From assembly GCA_001898165.1 (NCBI GenBank), contig MKTD01000011.1, forward strand, positions 186,001 to 250,000: a stretch of DNA of 64,000 nt. The letters are read 5' to 3'. Position 1 is the stretch's first letter; every line of letters starts with the position of its first letter. The position numbers and the translations under genes are program-made. Below the pieces are notes generated by a model, which saw only the letters and a list, made by a program, of their open reading frames with translations, was not told the origin of the DNA and did no database searches. This document shows positions 18,513-28,800 of the stretch, in pieces. The DNA is from Bacteroidia bacterium 43-41 (GTDB taxonomy: Bacteria; Bacteroidota; Bacteroidia; Bacteroidales; Dysgonomonadaceae).

Positions 18513-19088
18513 ATGTACAACGAAAACAACCCCAACGAAACCCAACGTAAAGGGCGTATCGAAGTCATTTGCGGCTCAATGTTCTCCGGAAAGACGGAAG
18601 AGCTGCTCCGAAGGCTTCGCCGGGCGAAGATTGCCCGTCAGAAAGTGGAAATATTTAAACCGTTGATCGATGTTAGGTATTCGCAGGAGGAGGTGGTGTC
18701 GCACGACAAAAACTCTATTCCCTCAACACCCGTCGAGCACTCCAGCAACATCCTGCTGCTCTCGTCCGAAGTGGAAGTGGTGGGAATAGATGAGGCGCAG
18801 TTTTTCGACGAAGGCCTTGCCGATGTTTGCCAGCAACTTGCCGACCAAGGTGTGCGGGTGATAGTTGCCGGGCTCGACATGGATTTTAAGCGGGTTCCGT
18901 TCGGGCCGATGCCCGGCCTTTGCGCTATTGCCGATGAGGTTACCAAAGTACATGCCATTTGTGTTGGCTGCGGTTCGCTTGCCAGCTATTCGCACCGGCT
19001 GGTTGCCAATGACAAACAGGTGATGTTGGGCGAAATGCAGGAATATCAGCCGCTTTGCAGGATATGTTATATGAAAATGCAACTATAA
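18513..19088 (+). CDS. tdk: Thymidine kinase (type II)
   Basis: Phosphorylates thymidine to dTMP in the salvage pathway. 191 residues with P-loop [15 protein letters not shown] near 22-36, the catalytic Glu in [11 protein letters not shown], the lasso and substrate loop, and a zinc site made of CVGCGS and CRICY cysteines. Located directly behind mutS. Confidence 0.97.
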   Translation: MYNENNPNETQRKGRIEVICGSMFSGKTEELLRRLRRAKIARQKVEIFKPLIDVRYSQEEVVSHDKNSIPSTPVEHSSNILLLSSEVEVVGIDEAQFFDEGLADVCQQLADQGVRVIVAGLDMDFKRVPFGPMPGLCAIADEVTKVHAICVGCGSLASYSHRLVANDKQVMLGEMQEYQPLCRICYMKMQL

Positions 19089-19194
19089 TTCGTAAAATTC
19101 AAAACAGTTTCTAAACAAATTTCAAAGAGGGGTGTTAATTATAGACAAAAGTGCTAAATACACTGGAGTAAATATTTATTTTAAACATTAACTT

Positions 19195-19665
19195 ATGAAA
19201 TTTAGAAACTTATTTATCGTTACATTGCTGGCTGTTGCAGCCATTACCACAACTGCAAGCGCACAGAGTTACAAAACCGCTTTCGGTGCCAGAATAGGGT
19301 ATGACAGCGGTATCACCTTGAAGCATTTCTTTGCTCCGGCAAACGCGCTTGAAGGTATTTTAAGCGCTTCTCCGCATTATTTTCAATTAACAGGATTGTA
19401 TGAATATCAGCAACCGCTTCCGGGAGCGCCCGGTTTGGACTGGTATGTCGGCTTGGGGGCTCACATTGGAAATGTCTATCATAAGGATCATCATGGAGGC
19501 AGTTTTTTGTTGGGAGCGGATTTGCTTGCCGGGCTTGAATACGCATTCCCTACGGCTCCTTTTGCCATCTCACTGGACTGGAAACCATCGTTCAACTTCA
19601 CCAACGACTACAACGATTACTGGTTTGCCGGCTTAGCGCTTAGCTTGCGCTACACCTTCAGGTAA
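19195..19665 (+). CDS. Small outer-membrane beta-barrel-like protein
   Basis: 156 residues. Signal peptide 1-23 (ends ASAQS). The mature part alternates hydrophobic and polar residues in strands (TAFGARIGYDSGITLKHFF, WYVGLGAHIGNVYH, PFAISLDWKPSFNF) and ends in an aromatic/basic strand ALSLRYTFR, which fits an eight-stranded porin-like barrel. Function unknown; no enzyme motif. It stands alone with its own terminator at 19691. Confidence 0.8.
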   Translation: MKFRNLFIVTLLAVAAITTTASAQSYKTAFGARIGYDSGITLKHFFAPANALEGILSASPHYFQLTGLYEYQQPLPGAPGLDWYVGLGAHIGNVYHKDHHGGSFLLGADLLAGLEYAFPTAPFAISLDWKPSFNFTNDYNDYWFAGLALSLRYTFR

Positions 19666-19670
19666 GAATC

Positions 19671-19718
19671 AGATCCGGGTACTTTATAAGACCGCTTTCA
19701 GCAGAGAGCGGTTTTTTT
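19671..19718 (+). repeat. 48-bp direct repeat, copy 1, with terminator
   Basis: Identical to 20387-20434. Contains the hairpin ACCGCTTTC / GAGAGCGGT and seven T (19691-19718) that ends the outer-membrane protein gene. The two copies bracket the HigBA-type cassette; a third, 41-bp copy is at 21743-21783. Confidence 0.95.
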
Positions 19719-19730
19719 CTCGGATAAAAG

Positions 19731-19761
19731 TTGTATTATATTATAACTTTTCATATTTTTG
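19731..19761 (+). promoter_or_regulatory. Promoter of the HigBA-type cassette
   Basis: TTG at 19731-19733, 20 nt, TATTTTTG at 19754-19761, close to consensus. Transcription would start at about 19766-19768, the toxin ATG itself, so the transcript appears leaderless. Confidence 0.6.
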
Positions 19762-19765
19762 TGAA

Positions 19766-20098
19766 ATGAGGCGAAGAATAGTGGCTTATGGAGGATATTA
19801 TGAAGCGTTTATGAAGACTCTAAGTAGAAATGAACGTTTAAAAATACGAAAAGCTCTGTTACTGTTTGGTGAAGAGGAAAAAATTCCTTATCACTATATT
19901 AAATATATACGCGATTCTATTTTCGAATTTAGAGTAAGTTATGGAAATAATGAATTTAGAATTTTCTTTATTTACGATGGAAATACAATTGTTGTATTAC
20001 TTAATTGTTTCAAAAAGAAAACGCAAAAAACGCCACAAAATGAAATAGAGAAAGCAATCAAATTAAAAAATGAATATTATGAACGGAAAGGAGATTGA
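19766..20098 (+). CDS. RelE/HigB-type toxin (phage Gp49-like family)
   Basis: 110 residues: starts MRRRIVAYGGYYEAFM, core KYIRDSIFEFRVSYGNNEFRIFFIYDGNTIVVLLNCFKKK, end KTPQNEIEKAIKLKNEYY. This order matches the Gp49-like HigB toxins, which cut mRNA at the ribosome. It overlaps the antitoxin gene by 20 nt. The toxin-first order is typical of HigBA. Confidence 0.9.
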   Translation: MRRRIVAYGGYYEAFMKTLSRNERLKIRKALLLFGEEEKIPYHYIKYIRDSIFEFRVSYGNNEFRIFFIYDGNTIVVLLNCFKKKTQKTPQNEIEKAIKLKNEYYERKGD

Positions 20099-20381
20099 AC
20101 TTTACGATATTAGTGCCGAATTAGAAAGAGAATTTGGTACACCCGGTTCACCCGAAAGAAGAAAGGCTGAGCAAGAAGCGTGGGAAGATTATAATGCTCA
20201 AATACTTATGAATGCCCGAAAAAATGCCCACCTTACCCAAGCTCAACTGGCAGAACGTGTGGGGGTTGACAAAGGGTATATTTCGCGTGTTGAACGTGGT
20301 TTGATAGTACCTACTATCGGTACTTTTTACAAAATTGTAGCTGCTATGGGGCTCTCGGTCGAATTACGCCCGTACACTTAA
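20079..20381 (+). CDS. HigA-type antitoxin, XRE-family DNA-binding protein
   Basis: 100 residues from the ATG at 20079 (an ATG at 20070 is also in frame). A helix-turn-helix of the XRE family spans about 43-97 (ARKNAHLTQAQLAERVGVDKGYISRVERG). It neutralises the overlapping toxin and probably represses the cassette promoter. Residues 34-83 are duplicated in the truncated copy at 21592-21750. Confidence 0.92.
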   Translation: MNGKEIELYDISAELEREFGTPGSPERRKAEQEAWEDYNAQILMNARKNAHLTQAQLAERVGVDKGYISRVERGLIVPTIGTFYKIVAAMGLSVELRPYT

Positions 20382-20386
20382 GCGAA

Positions 20387-20434
20387 AGATCCGGGTACTT
20401 TATAAGACCGCTTTCAGCAGAGAGCGGTTTTTTT
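20387..20434 (+). repeat. 48-bp direct repeat, copy 2, with terminator
   Basis: Perfect copy of 19671-19718 directly behind the antitoxin stop; acts as its terminator. Insert plus one repeat is 716 bp. Confidence 0.95.
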
Positions 20435-20592
20435 ATGATGCTTGGGCAAGTGAGGACTGTACGCTATCTTGTACCGTTGAGGGACTGAAAATCTATCCCG
20501 ACTACTACGGTTTGGAGATGATTATCGCCGTTGCTTTTCGGCTAAGCGCGGAAAGATTTCAGAAGTGGCTGATAAGGAAATGTGTAGCTTAA
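20435..20592 (+). pseudogene. Gene fragment resembling the middle of a RhuM-type protein
   Basis: An open frame without a start runs out of the repeat and ends at a TAA at 20590. It reads KIYPDYYGLEMIIAVAFRL then ERFQKWLIRK, which resembles the NLDVIISVGYRVKS and TDFRIWATK block of the RhuM-type gene on the opposite strand at 20651. I infer a remnant of a related gene. Confidence 0.35.
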
Positions 20593-20593
20593 T

Positions 20594-20637
20594 AAAATTC
20601 CCCAAACTTCGGGTATTCCATAAGTTGGGGGAATTTT
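20594..20637 (-). terminator. Terminator after the RhuM-type gene
   Basis: Long hairpin with arms AAAATTCCCC-AACT and AGTTTGGGGAATTTT in the minus direction, T-rich afterwards; 13 bp past the stop at 20651. Confidence 0.65.
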
Positions 20638-20650
20638 GTTTCTTGCCCGG

Positions 20651-21427
20651 TTACAGCATCTTCAAAATCGTAGCTGCCGGCATATCCATCTTTGAGAAAG
20701 CGAACAGTTTCTTACCCAAGTCTTTGAGCGAAGCGCCAATATGATAGACTTCTGTATTGTCTATTATCACAAATCTATCGTGAGCCTGCCGGTATGTTCG
20801 GATGTTGATAGGGGCGTATTGATTGTTGTGCTTGGTCAAATCAAGGTTGAGTTGAGGGGTTATTTGCTTGGTATAGATGGTTGCCGTTACGCTGGCTTTC
20901 CTTTTACTGAGTATAAGCAACACGCTTTCATCTATATAGTTATCAATGACCACAAGCGATTTCTTTGCTGACTTTATCAGATTGGTAGCGAAAGTGTAGG
21001 CATCGAATATCTGTCCGTCGAAGAAGATACCCTCTACCGGGGGCAACGATGTGCGAACAAAAAAGTCAATCTTTTCGCTGTGTGTCGCCACTGTCCGTTC
21101 CAGCTGCTCCACACGCTTGTGAATGGCATAGCCTTTGAGCAGGTATTCTTTCAATATTTTTGTCGCCCAAATACGAAAATCCGTACCCCTTTGGCTCTTT
21201 ACACGATAGCCGACAGAAATAATAACATCCAGATTGAAATATGTTACGTTCCTTCTTACGGAACGATTTCCCTCAATTTGAACTGTCAAGGATTCCTTGA
21301 CAGTTGCTTCTCTCCGAAGTTCGCCCTCTTTAAATATGTTACTAACGTGCAGACTTATATTTTGCTTGCTCGTTTGGAACAGTTCTACCATTTGCGCCTG
21401 CGTAAGCCAAACCGTTTCATCCTCCAA
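20651..21427 (-). pseudogene. RhuM-family protein, N terminus disrupted
   Basis: 258 codons open from a TTG at 21427. The first 120 residues (ETVWLTQAQMVELFQTSKQNISLH, NLDVIISVGYRVKSQRGTDFRIWATKILKEYLLKGYAI) are the RhuM domain found on genomic islands; the C-terminal half (SLVVIDNYIDESVLLILSKR, HDRFVIID, HIGASLKDLGKKLFAF) resembles a phospholipase-D-like domain. No ATG or GTG exists in frame: coding similarity continues upstream as EEAVRLEVRLEDE and then seems to shift frame near 21450-21462 (VEIVEENP in the other frame). Either a frameshifted gene or one that uses TTG. Biochemical role unknown; RhuM proteins are often next to restriction or toxin-antitoxin genes. Confidence 0.6.
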
Positions 21428-21559
21428 ACGAACCTCTAACCGTACCGCTTCTTCGGGTTTTCTTCGACAATCTCCACCCTGCAGGCAGTATTCTCTCGAA
21501 AAAGGTTGTCTTATTTATTCTCCTTCCATTAGCCCACATTGCGCACTATGAGCTGTTAA

Positions 21560-21754
21560 ATGTCTGGTAATCAATATCAGTTTTTTTCGAAAGAGCAAGA
21601 AGCGTGGAAAGACTATAATGCTCAAATACTTATGAATGCCCGAAAAAATGCCCACCTTACCCAAGCTCAACTGGCAGAACGTGTGGGGGTTGACAAAGGG
21701 TATATTTCGCGTGTTGAACGTGGTTTGATAGTACCTACTATCGGTACTTTATAA
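21560..21754 (+). pseudogene. Truncated duplicate of the HigA-type antitoxin
   Basis: From about 21592 to 21750 the DNA is a near copy (about two differences) of 20170-20328 of the antitoxin. It then joins the terminator repeat at GGTACTTT, so the last 18 residues are lost and the frame stops at once. The HTH core (NAHLTQAQLAERVGVDKGYI) remains, so a 64-residue protein could still be made, but no promoter or toxin partner is visible. Confidence 0.8.
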
Positions 21755-21783
21755 GACCGCTTTCAGCAGAGAGCGGTTTTTTT
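21743..21783 (+). repeat. Third copy of the terminator repeat (41 bp)
   Basis: Identical to the last 41 bp of 19671-19718 and 20387-20434, directly fused to the truncated antitoxin. The hairpin (21756-21783) would still end transcription before the helicase gene. Confidence 0.9.
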
Positions 21784-21805
21784 ATGATTATACGCGTAAA
21801 AATCG

Positions 21806-21813
21806 TATTTTTG
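21806..21813 (+). promoter_or_regulatory. Candidate -7 box for the helicase gene
   Basis: TATTTTTG 20 nt before the ATG at 21834; the -33 element is not clear. Confidence 0.4.
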
Positions 21814-21833
21814 TACTTATATTATTCGAAAAA

Positions 21834-24074
21834 ATGGAGCAACTCCTCAATCAATTAAATTCCAAACAACGCGAAGCCGTTGAGTTCTGTGATGGCCCGT
21901 CGTTGATTATTGCCGGTGCCGGATCGGGAAAAACCCGCGTCCTTACCTATAAAATTGCTTATTTGCTGGAACAGGGTCTCCCGCCGTATTATATACTGGC
22001 GCTGACTTTTACCAACAAAGCCGCACGGGAAATGAAGTCGCGAATTGCCGATTTGGTGGGGGAGAAGAAAGCGCGCCAGTTGTGGATGGGAACGTTTCAC
22101 TCCATCTTTTCACGTATTCTGCGCAACGAAGCCGAAAAAATAGGGTTTACTTCAAATTTTACGATTTTCGACTCTTCCGATTCTACCAACCTGATACGCC
22201 TCATCATTAAAGAAATGCAACTGGACGATAAGATTTATAAACCCGGGGGTGTCCACAACCAGATATCGAGAGCGAAAAACGGACTGGTGACGCCCGGGAT
22301 GTACGCGCAGAACAAAGAGATCATTGAGTACGACCGCGCCTCTAAACGGCCGAGGCTCTCCGAGATCTACCAGCGTTACCAGAATCGCCTGAAGGCCGCC
22401 AACAGTATGGATTTTGACGATCTACTGATGTACACCAATATCCTGCTGCGCGATAACCCCGATGTGCTGGAAAACTATCGTAATCGTTTCCAGTTCGTGC
22501 TCGTTGACGAGTACCAGGATACCAACTTTGCGCAGCATCTTATCGTGAAGCAATTGGCCGGGCTGCATCATCGGGTCTGTGTGGTGGGCGATGACGCGCA
22601 AAGCATTTATTCGTTCCGTGGAGCCAATATCGATAATATTCTGAAATTTAAATCCACCTTTCCCCAAACACAGATATTTAAGTTAGAACAAAATTACCGG
22701 TCAACCAAGAATATTGTAAATGCGGCCAACAGCCTTATAAAGAAAAATAAAGAACAGATCTTTAAAGATGTTTTTTCGGAGAACGAGGAGGGCGACAAAA
22801 TAGAGGTGCTTAGCGCTTTTTCCGATTTTGAGGAGGGGCTTATTGTCGCTAATAAAATAGCGCGGATGCGCTACGAAGGACATGCCGGATTTTCGGATTT
22901 TGCTATCCTCTACCGCACCAACGCTCAATCGCGGATTTTTGAAGAGTCGCTGCGAAAAAAAAATATCCCCTATATCATTTATGGCGGCCTCTCTTTCTAT
23001 CAGCGGAAGGAGATTAAAGACATCATCAGCTATTTCAGGCTAATCGTGAATCCCGGCGATGAGGAGGCGTTCCGCCGCATCGTAAATTACCCGGCGCGGG
23101 GAATTGGCGATGTTACGGTGGGCAAAATAAGCGAAAGCGCCCGCCTGCATAATGTCAGCCTGTGGCAGGTGTTGTCGTCGCCGCTGCAATATAACCTGGA
23201 TGTGAATTCGGGTACGGCCAAGAGGCTCGCACTGTTTCACGAATTGATAGACGGATTCATTGCCGCTAACGAAATACAGGACGCCTGCGAACTGGCTCAA
23301 ACGGTGCTGAAAAGCACGGGTATCGTTAAGGAGGCTTACGAAGATTTAACCCCCGAAGGGATGAGCCGCGCGCAAAATATTCAGGAATTACTGAATGCAA
23401 TAAACGTGTTTGTTTCCGAAAGGCAGGAACAGGGTGACGAGAACATCCGCTTAGCGGACTTCCTTTCGGAAGTTTCACTCCTTACCGATCAGGATATGGG
23501 AGACGATGCCGATAACGAGAGAGTCACGTTGATGACGGTGCATTCTGCCAAAGGACTGGAATTTAATCATGTTTTTGTGGTGGGGATGGAAGAAGGCCTC
23601 TTCCCGTCGGATATGGCAAAATTCGAACCGCGCGGACTGGAAGAAGAAAGGCGCCTGTTTTATGTGGCTATCACCCGTGCAAAAAAAACATGTACCATTA
23701 CCTTTGCAAAGAGCCGTTTCAGAAACGGAACTACGAACATCACGCGTGAAAGCCAGTTCCTCAAGGATATCGATTCCAGATTCCTGCTGATGGAACAAAA
23801 CACATTGCCGCTTTCCGGGAGAGGAACACCCGACGGCTTTTGGGAATCGTTGCGCCGGACCCCCGTCAACCGGCCGGTCAATACTTCATTGCCACTCTCT
23901 GAAGAAGCGGAGCAGCTGAAAGAAGGAAATGTGATTGAACACGAACGATTCGGCAGGGGAGTGGTTACGGCTATTGAACAATCGGGAGGAGATAAGCGGG
24001 CTTTTGTTGAGTTCGACTCCGCCGGGCAGAAACAACTGCTGCTGAAGTTTGCCAAATTTAAAATTGTTGAATGA
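21834..24074 (+). CDS. uvrD: ATP-dependent DNA helicase UvrD/PcrA type
   Basis: Superfamily 1 3'-5' helicase of nucleotide excision and mismatch repair, 746 residues. Walker A AGAGSGKT at 27-34, motif Ia LTFTNKAAREM, motif II VDEYQDTN near 223, motif III GDDAQSIYSFRGA, motif IV LEQNYRST, motif V MTVHSAKGLEF and motif VI YVAITRAKK. The tail (EGNVIEHERFGRGVVTAI) is the tudor-like PcrA/UvrD C-terminal domain. Monocistronic on the plus strand. Confidence 0.96.
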   Translation: MEQLLNQLNSKQREAVEFCDGPSLIIAGAGSGKTRVLTYKIAYLLEQGLPPYYILALTFTNKAAREMKSRIADLVGEKKARQLWMGTFHSIFSRILRNEAEKIGFTSNFTIFDSSDSTNLIRLIIKEMQLDDKIYKPGGVHNQISRAKNGLVTPGMYAQNKEIIEYDRASKRPRLSEIYQRYQNRLKAANSMDFDDLLMYTNILLRDNPDVLENYRNRFQFVLVDEYQDTNFAQHLIVKQLAGLHHRVCVVGDDAQSIYSFRGANIDNILKFKSTFPQTQIFKLEQNYRSTKNIVNAANSLIKKNKEQIFKDVFSENEEGDKIEVLSAFSDFEEGLIVANKIARMRYEGHAGFSDFAILYRTNAQSRIFEESLRKKNIPYIIYGGLSFYQRKEIKDIISYFRLIVNPGDEEAFRRIVNYPARGIGDVTVGKISESARLHNVSLWQVLSSPLQYNLDVNSGTAKRLALFHELIDGFIAANEIQDACELAQTVLKSTGIVKEAYEDLTPEGMSRAQNIQELLNAINVFVSERQEQGDENIRLADFLSEVSLLTDQDMGDDADNERVTLMTVHSAKGLEFNHVFVVGMEEGLFPSDMAKFEPRGLEEERRLFYVAITRAKKTCTITFAKSRFRNGTTNITRESQFLKDIDSRFLLMEQNTLPLSGRGTPDGFWESLRRTPVNRPVNTSLPLSEEAEQLKEGNVIEHERFGRGVVTAIEQSGGDKRAFVEFDSAGQKQLLLKFAKFKIVE

Positions 24075-24108
24075 TTAGAAACTGTTTTGGTAAGTTCTTA
24101 CTAATCGC

Positions 24109-24139
24109 TTGAGTATCTCAAAAAAAATTACTAAATTTG
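24109..24139 (+). promoter_or_regulatory. Candidate pfp promoter
   Basis: TTG at 24109-24111, 20 nt, TAAATTTG at 24132-24139, about 58 nt before the ATG. Confidence 0.6.
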
Positions 24140-24196
24140 AACTCTTTTTTAGGTGAACTGTCAATAAGAAATTAATCCATTAAATATTACAACAGA

Positions 24197-25843
24197 ATGT
24201 CAAAGAGTGCTTTACAAATTGCAAGAGCAAGCTATGTTCCTAAGATGCCTCATGTACTGAACGGCAATGTGCAACCCAAAGTGGGGGCTGTTACTACATC
24301 GGCGGGCAACCAGGAGGAGATTAAAAAACTATTTCCCAACACGTACGGAATGCCCATCATTACTTTTGAACAATCCTCAGGTGAGATGGGATTGGAAAAT
24401 CCCGTAAATGTTGGTGTAATCCTATCGGGCGGACAAGCTCCGGGCGGACACAACGTGATTGCCGGAATTTTCGATGGAATTAAGCGATTAAATCCGGATA
24501 GCCGGCTTTACGGATTTATTTTGGGACCTGCGGGGCTGATAAACCACGAGTATAAAGAACTTACCGCCGATATTATCGACGAATACCGTAATACGGGAGG
24601 TTTTGACATCATCGGCTCGGGACGTACCAAACTCGAAGATAAAGATCAGTTTGACAAAGGATTGGAGATTTTGAAGAAACTTCATATCCGGGCGCTGGTC
24701 ATTATTGGTGGAGATGATTCCAATACCAACGCATGCGTGCTGGCCGAATATTACCAATCTATCGGCGCCGGTGTGCAGGTAATCGGCTGTCCTAAAACCA
24801 TCGACGGGGATCTTAAAAATGGGCAGATTGAAACATCGTTCGGATTCGATACTGCTTGTAAGGTCTATTCGGAAGTGATCGGAAACATCCAGCGCGACTG
24901 TAATTCAGCACGTAAATACTGGCACTTCATTAAACTGATGGGGCGTTCTGCTTCGCATATTGCTTTGGAATGTGCTTTACAAACCCAACCCAATATTTGC
25001 ATTATATCGGAAGAAGTGGAAGCCAAACAACAATCGCTCGACGATATTATCAACGATATTGCTGCTGTTGTTGTTAATCGTGCTGAGAAAGGAATGAATT
25101 TCGGAACAGTTTTGATCCCGGAGGGATTGGTTGAATTTATTCCGGCGATGAAGGCGTTGATTGCCGAGCTGAATGACTTTTTGGCTCATAACCAGGCCGA
25201 GTTTGATCTGGTACGCCGTTCGGGAAAACGTGATTATATCATCGGCAAACTTTCGCCGGAAAATTCCGAGATTTACGCCAGCCTCCCCGAAGCGGTTGCC
25301 CGTCAGTTAACGCTCGACCGCGACCCGCACGGAAACGTGCAGGTTTCATTGATAGAGACTGAAAAACTGTTGGCGGAAATGGTGAAAACACGGCTCGAAG
25401 AGTGGAAAAAAGAGGGAAAGTACTCCGGTAAATTCGCTACCATAACCCACTTTTTCGGCTATGAAGGGCGTTGTGCCGCACCATCGAATTACGATGCCGA
25501 TTACTGCTATTCGCTGGGATATACCGCTTCAATGCTGATTGCTGCGGGCAAAACCGGATATATGTCATCGGTACGCAACACTACAGCCCCTGCGTCTGAA
25601 TGGATTGCAGGCGGGACTCCCATCACGATGATGATGAACATGGAGCGCCGTCACGGAGAAATGAAGCCGGTTATACAAAAGGCATTGGTCAAATTGGATG
25701 GCAAGCCGTTCAGGTACTTCGCCGGCCAGCGGGATAAATGGGCGATTGAAACCGATTACGTTTATCCGGGGCCAATTCAGTATTTCGGGCCAACCGAAGT
25801 CTGTGACCAGCCGAGCAAAACGTTGAAGTTGGAACAACAATAA
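24197..25843 (+). CDS. pfp: Diphosphate-fructose-6-phosphate 1-phosphotransferase (PPi-dependent PFK)
   Basis: Reversible glycolytic enzyme that phosphorylates fructose 6-phosphate with pyrophosphate. 548 residues, the long PFP form. [14 protein letters not shown] holds the first glycine-rich loop; GGDDSNTNA near 170 has Asp where ATP-dependent enzymes have Gly, the mark of PPi use; PKTIDGDL near 200 is the catalytic loop; [14 protein letters not shown] and [20 protein letters not shown] bind sugar phosphate. Convergent with rpoC, sharing a terminator. Confidence 0.97.
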   Translation: MSKSALQIARASYVPKMPHVLNGNVQPKVGAVTTSAGNQEEIKKLFPNTYGMPIITFEQSSGEMGLENPVNVGVILSGGQAPGGHNVIAGIFDGIKRLNPDSRLYGFILGPAGLINHEYKELTADIIDEYRNTGGFDIIGSGRTKLEDKDQFDKGLEILKKLHIRALVIIGGDDSNTNACVLAEYYQSIGAGVQVIGCPKTIDGDLKNGQIETSFGFDTACKVYSEVIGNIQRDCNSARKYWHFIKLMGRSASHIALECALQTQPNICIISEEVEAKQQSLDDIINDIAAVVVNRAEKGMNFGTVLIPEGLVEFIPAMKALIAELNDFLAHNQAEFDLVRRSGKRDYIIGKLSPENSEIYASLPEAVARQLTLDRDPHGNVQVSLIETEKLLAEMVKTRLEEWKKEGKYSGKFATITHFFGYEGRCAAPSNYDADYCYSLGYTASMLIAAGKTGYMSSVRNTTAPASEWIAGGTPITMMMNMERRHGEMKPVIQKALVKLDGKPFRYFAGQRDKWAIETDYVYPGPIQYFGPTEVCDQPSKTLKLEQQ

Positions 25844-25885
25844 AAAAACAGGAGAAAACAATTTTTGTTTTCTCCTGTTTTTTTT
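25843..25885. terminator. Bidirectional terminator between pfp and rpoC
   Basis: Long hairpin with arms AAAAACAGGAGAAAACA and its complement, A-run on one side and T-run on the other, between convergent stop codons at 25843 and 25889. Confidence 0.92.
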
Positions 25886-25888
25886 CAT

Positions 25889-28800
25889 TTACGCCTCTTC
25901 CACTTCCTGGTACAAGGGTGAACGCCTACCGGCATTCATTTTGTCGAAATCTTCTTTTGAGCCTACAATTATTTTATCGTATTCTCTCAAGCCTGTTCCA
26001 GCCGGAATCAGGTGCCCGCAAATCACGTTTTCTTTCAATCCTTCCAACGTATCTACTTTTCCGTTGATGGCTGCGTCGTTCAGCACCTTGGTGGTCTCCT
26101 GGAACGAAGCGGCAGACATGAAGCTGGTGGTTTGCAGCGCGGCGCGCGTGATACCCTGCAACACCTGATTGGCGGTTGCGGGAATAGCGTCGCGGCTCTC
26201 AACCAATTTCAGGTCGCGGCGTTTCAGCGAACTGTTCTCATCGCGCAATTTGCGCACGGTAACAATTTGTCCCGGCTCAAAAATCTGGGAATCTCCCGCG
26301 TCGATGATCACTTTTTTACCCCATATGCGGTCGTTCTCTTCCATCATTTCGTGCTTGTCAACCAATTGTTGTTCCAGGAACCGGGTATCGCCCGGTTCAA
26401 CTACCTCTACCTTACGCATCATCTGGCGGACGATTACTTCGAAGTGCTTATCGTTAATCTTCACACCCTGAAGTCGATACACGTCCTGAACTTCGTTCAC
26501 GATATATTCCTGAACGGCAGTAGGACCCATGATCGCTAAAATGTCCGCCGGGGTGATTGCTCCGTCGGATAACGGCATGCCGGCACGCACAAAGTCGTTT
26601 TCCTGCACAAGTATCTGTTTCGATAGCGGAACAAGATATTTTTTGATTTCTCCGGTTTTTGACGTGATGGAGATCTCTTGATTACCGCGTTTGATCTTGC
26701 CGAACGAAACTTCGCCGTCAATCTCGGAAACAACGGCGGGATTAGACGGATTACGCGCTTCGAACAATTCGGTGACGCGCGGAAGGCCTCCCGTGATGTC
26801 GCCCGATTTTCCTATTGCCCGGGGAATCTTCACCAATACGTCGCCCACTTTAATTTCGTCGTCTTCGTTTTTCACAATGTGAGCGCCAAGCGGCAGAGAG
26901 TAAGTGCGAAGCACGTCATCATCCTCGTTTACGATATGGGCCGATGGAGCCTTTGTTTTATCACGTGATTCGATGATGACTTTTTCTTTCAATCCGGTTT
27001 GTTCGTCCGATTCAACCTTGTAGGTAATCCCTTCAATGAAATTCTCGAACTTGATCTTACCGGTTGCTTCGGAGATAATGACCGCATTGAACGGATCCCA
27101 TTCGCAGATCAGATCGCCTTTCTTAACCTTGTCGTTATCGTTGAAATACAACTTGGATCCATAAGGAATGTTGTGCGACAACAGGATGATCCGGGTGTTG
27201 GGGTCAATAATCCGCATTTCAACCAACCGGCTTACTACAACTTTGTACGCTTTGCCTTCAGCATCCCGGGTCTCAACGTAGCGTAGCTCGTCGAACTCCA
27301 AAATACCATCGTATTTGGTGATGATCCTGCTTTCGGCAGCAATGTTAGAAGCGATACCTCCCACGTGGAACGTACGGAGCGTAAGCTGTGTACCCGGCTC
27401 ACCAATGGATTGTGCGGCAATTACGCCTACGGCTTCTCCTTTTTGTACCATTTGCCCGCTAGCCAGATTCCTTCCGTAGCATTTTGCACAGACACCGTGG
27501 CGGGATTCGCAAGTGAGCACTGAACGGATTTCTACGCGTTCGATGGGTGATTTGTCTATTTTTTCGGCGATCTCTTCCGTAATTTCTTCTCCGGCGCTTA
27601 CCAATATTTCTCCGGTGGTAGGATGTGGAACATCGTGTACGGAAACCCGGCCTAAGATGCGTTCGTAAAGCGAAGCAATTACCTCGTCGTTGTTCTTGAT
27701 GGCTGTGGCGGCCAATCCGCGCAATGTGCCGCAGTCAACTTCGTTGATAATGACGTCTTGCGAAACGTCCACCAGACGACGGGTCAGGTAACCGGCATCG
27801 GCTGTTTTCAGAGCCGTGTCGGCAAGCCCTTTACGCGCACCGTGGGTGGAGATAAAGTATTCCAATACCGAAAGCCCTTCCTTGAAGTTCGAAAGAATGG
27901 GGTTCTCGATGATTTGTGCCCCTTCGGCACCGCTCTTCTGCGGTTTAGCCATCAGACCACGCATGCCGGAAAGCTGGCGGATTTGCTCGCGTGAACCACG
28001 GGCGCCCGAATCGAGCATCATGTACACGGAATTAAATCCTTTATCGTCTTCGGCAAGCTGCTTCATGAGAATATTCGACAGCTTGGAGTTGATGTGCGTC
28101 CAAGTATCGATAATCTGGTTGTAGCGCTCGTTGTACGTGATAAATCCCATGTTGTAATTTTCTATGATCTGCTCCACTTCTTCGTAACCTTGCTGGATCA
28201 GATCCTCCTTTTCTTTCGGGATGATCACATCTTCGAGATTGAAAGACAATCCGCCCTTGAACGCCATTTTGTAACCCAGGTCTTTGATGTCGTCCAGGTA
28301 TTGGGCTGTACGTGCCACTCCGCAGGTTTTAATTACTTTCCCGATAATCTCGCGAAGCGATTTTTTCGAGAGCAGCTCATTGATGTATCCGACTTCTTTC
28401 GGTATGTACTCGTTTGTGATTACACGGCCAATGCTGGTTTGGTGCATTTTGCGTATGGGATCCCCGTTTTCATCAATATCATCGACCAAAACATTCACTA
28501 GCGCGTGGATATCCACTTTGCCTTCGTTGTATGCGATAATGGCCTCTTCTTCGCCGTAGAAAGTCATGCCTTCGCCCCGTGCTTCCGGACGTATTTTTGT
28601 AATGTAATACAATCCCAGTACCATGTCCTGCGACGGAACGGTAATAGGTGCGCCGTTGGCGGGATTAAGGATGTTGTGCGAAGCCAGCATCAGGATTTGC
28701 GCCTCCAGAATAGCCTCGTTGCCAAGGGGCAGGTGAACGGCCATCTGGTCGCCATCGAAGTCGGCGTTGAATGCCGTACATGCCAGCGGATGAAGCTGAA

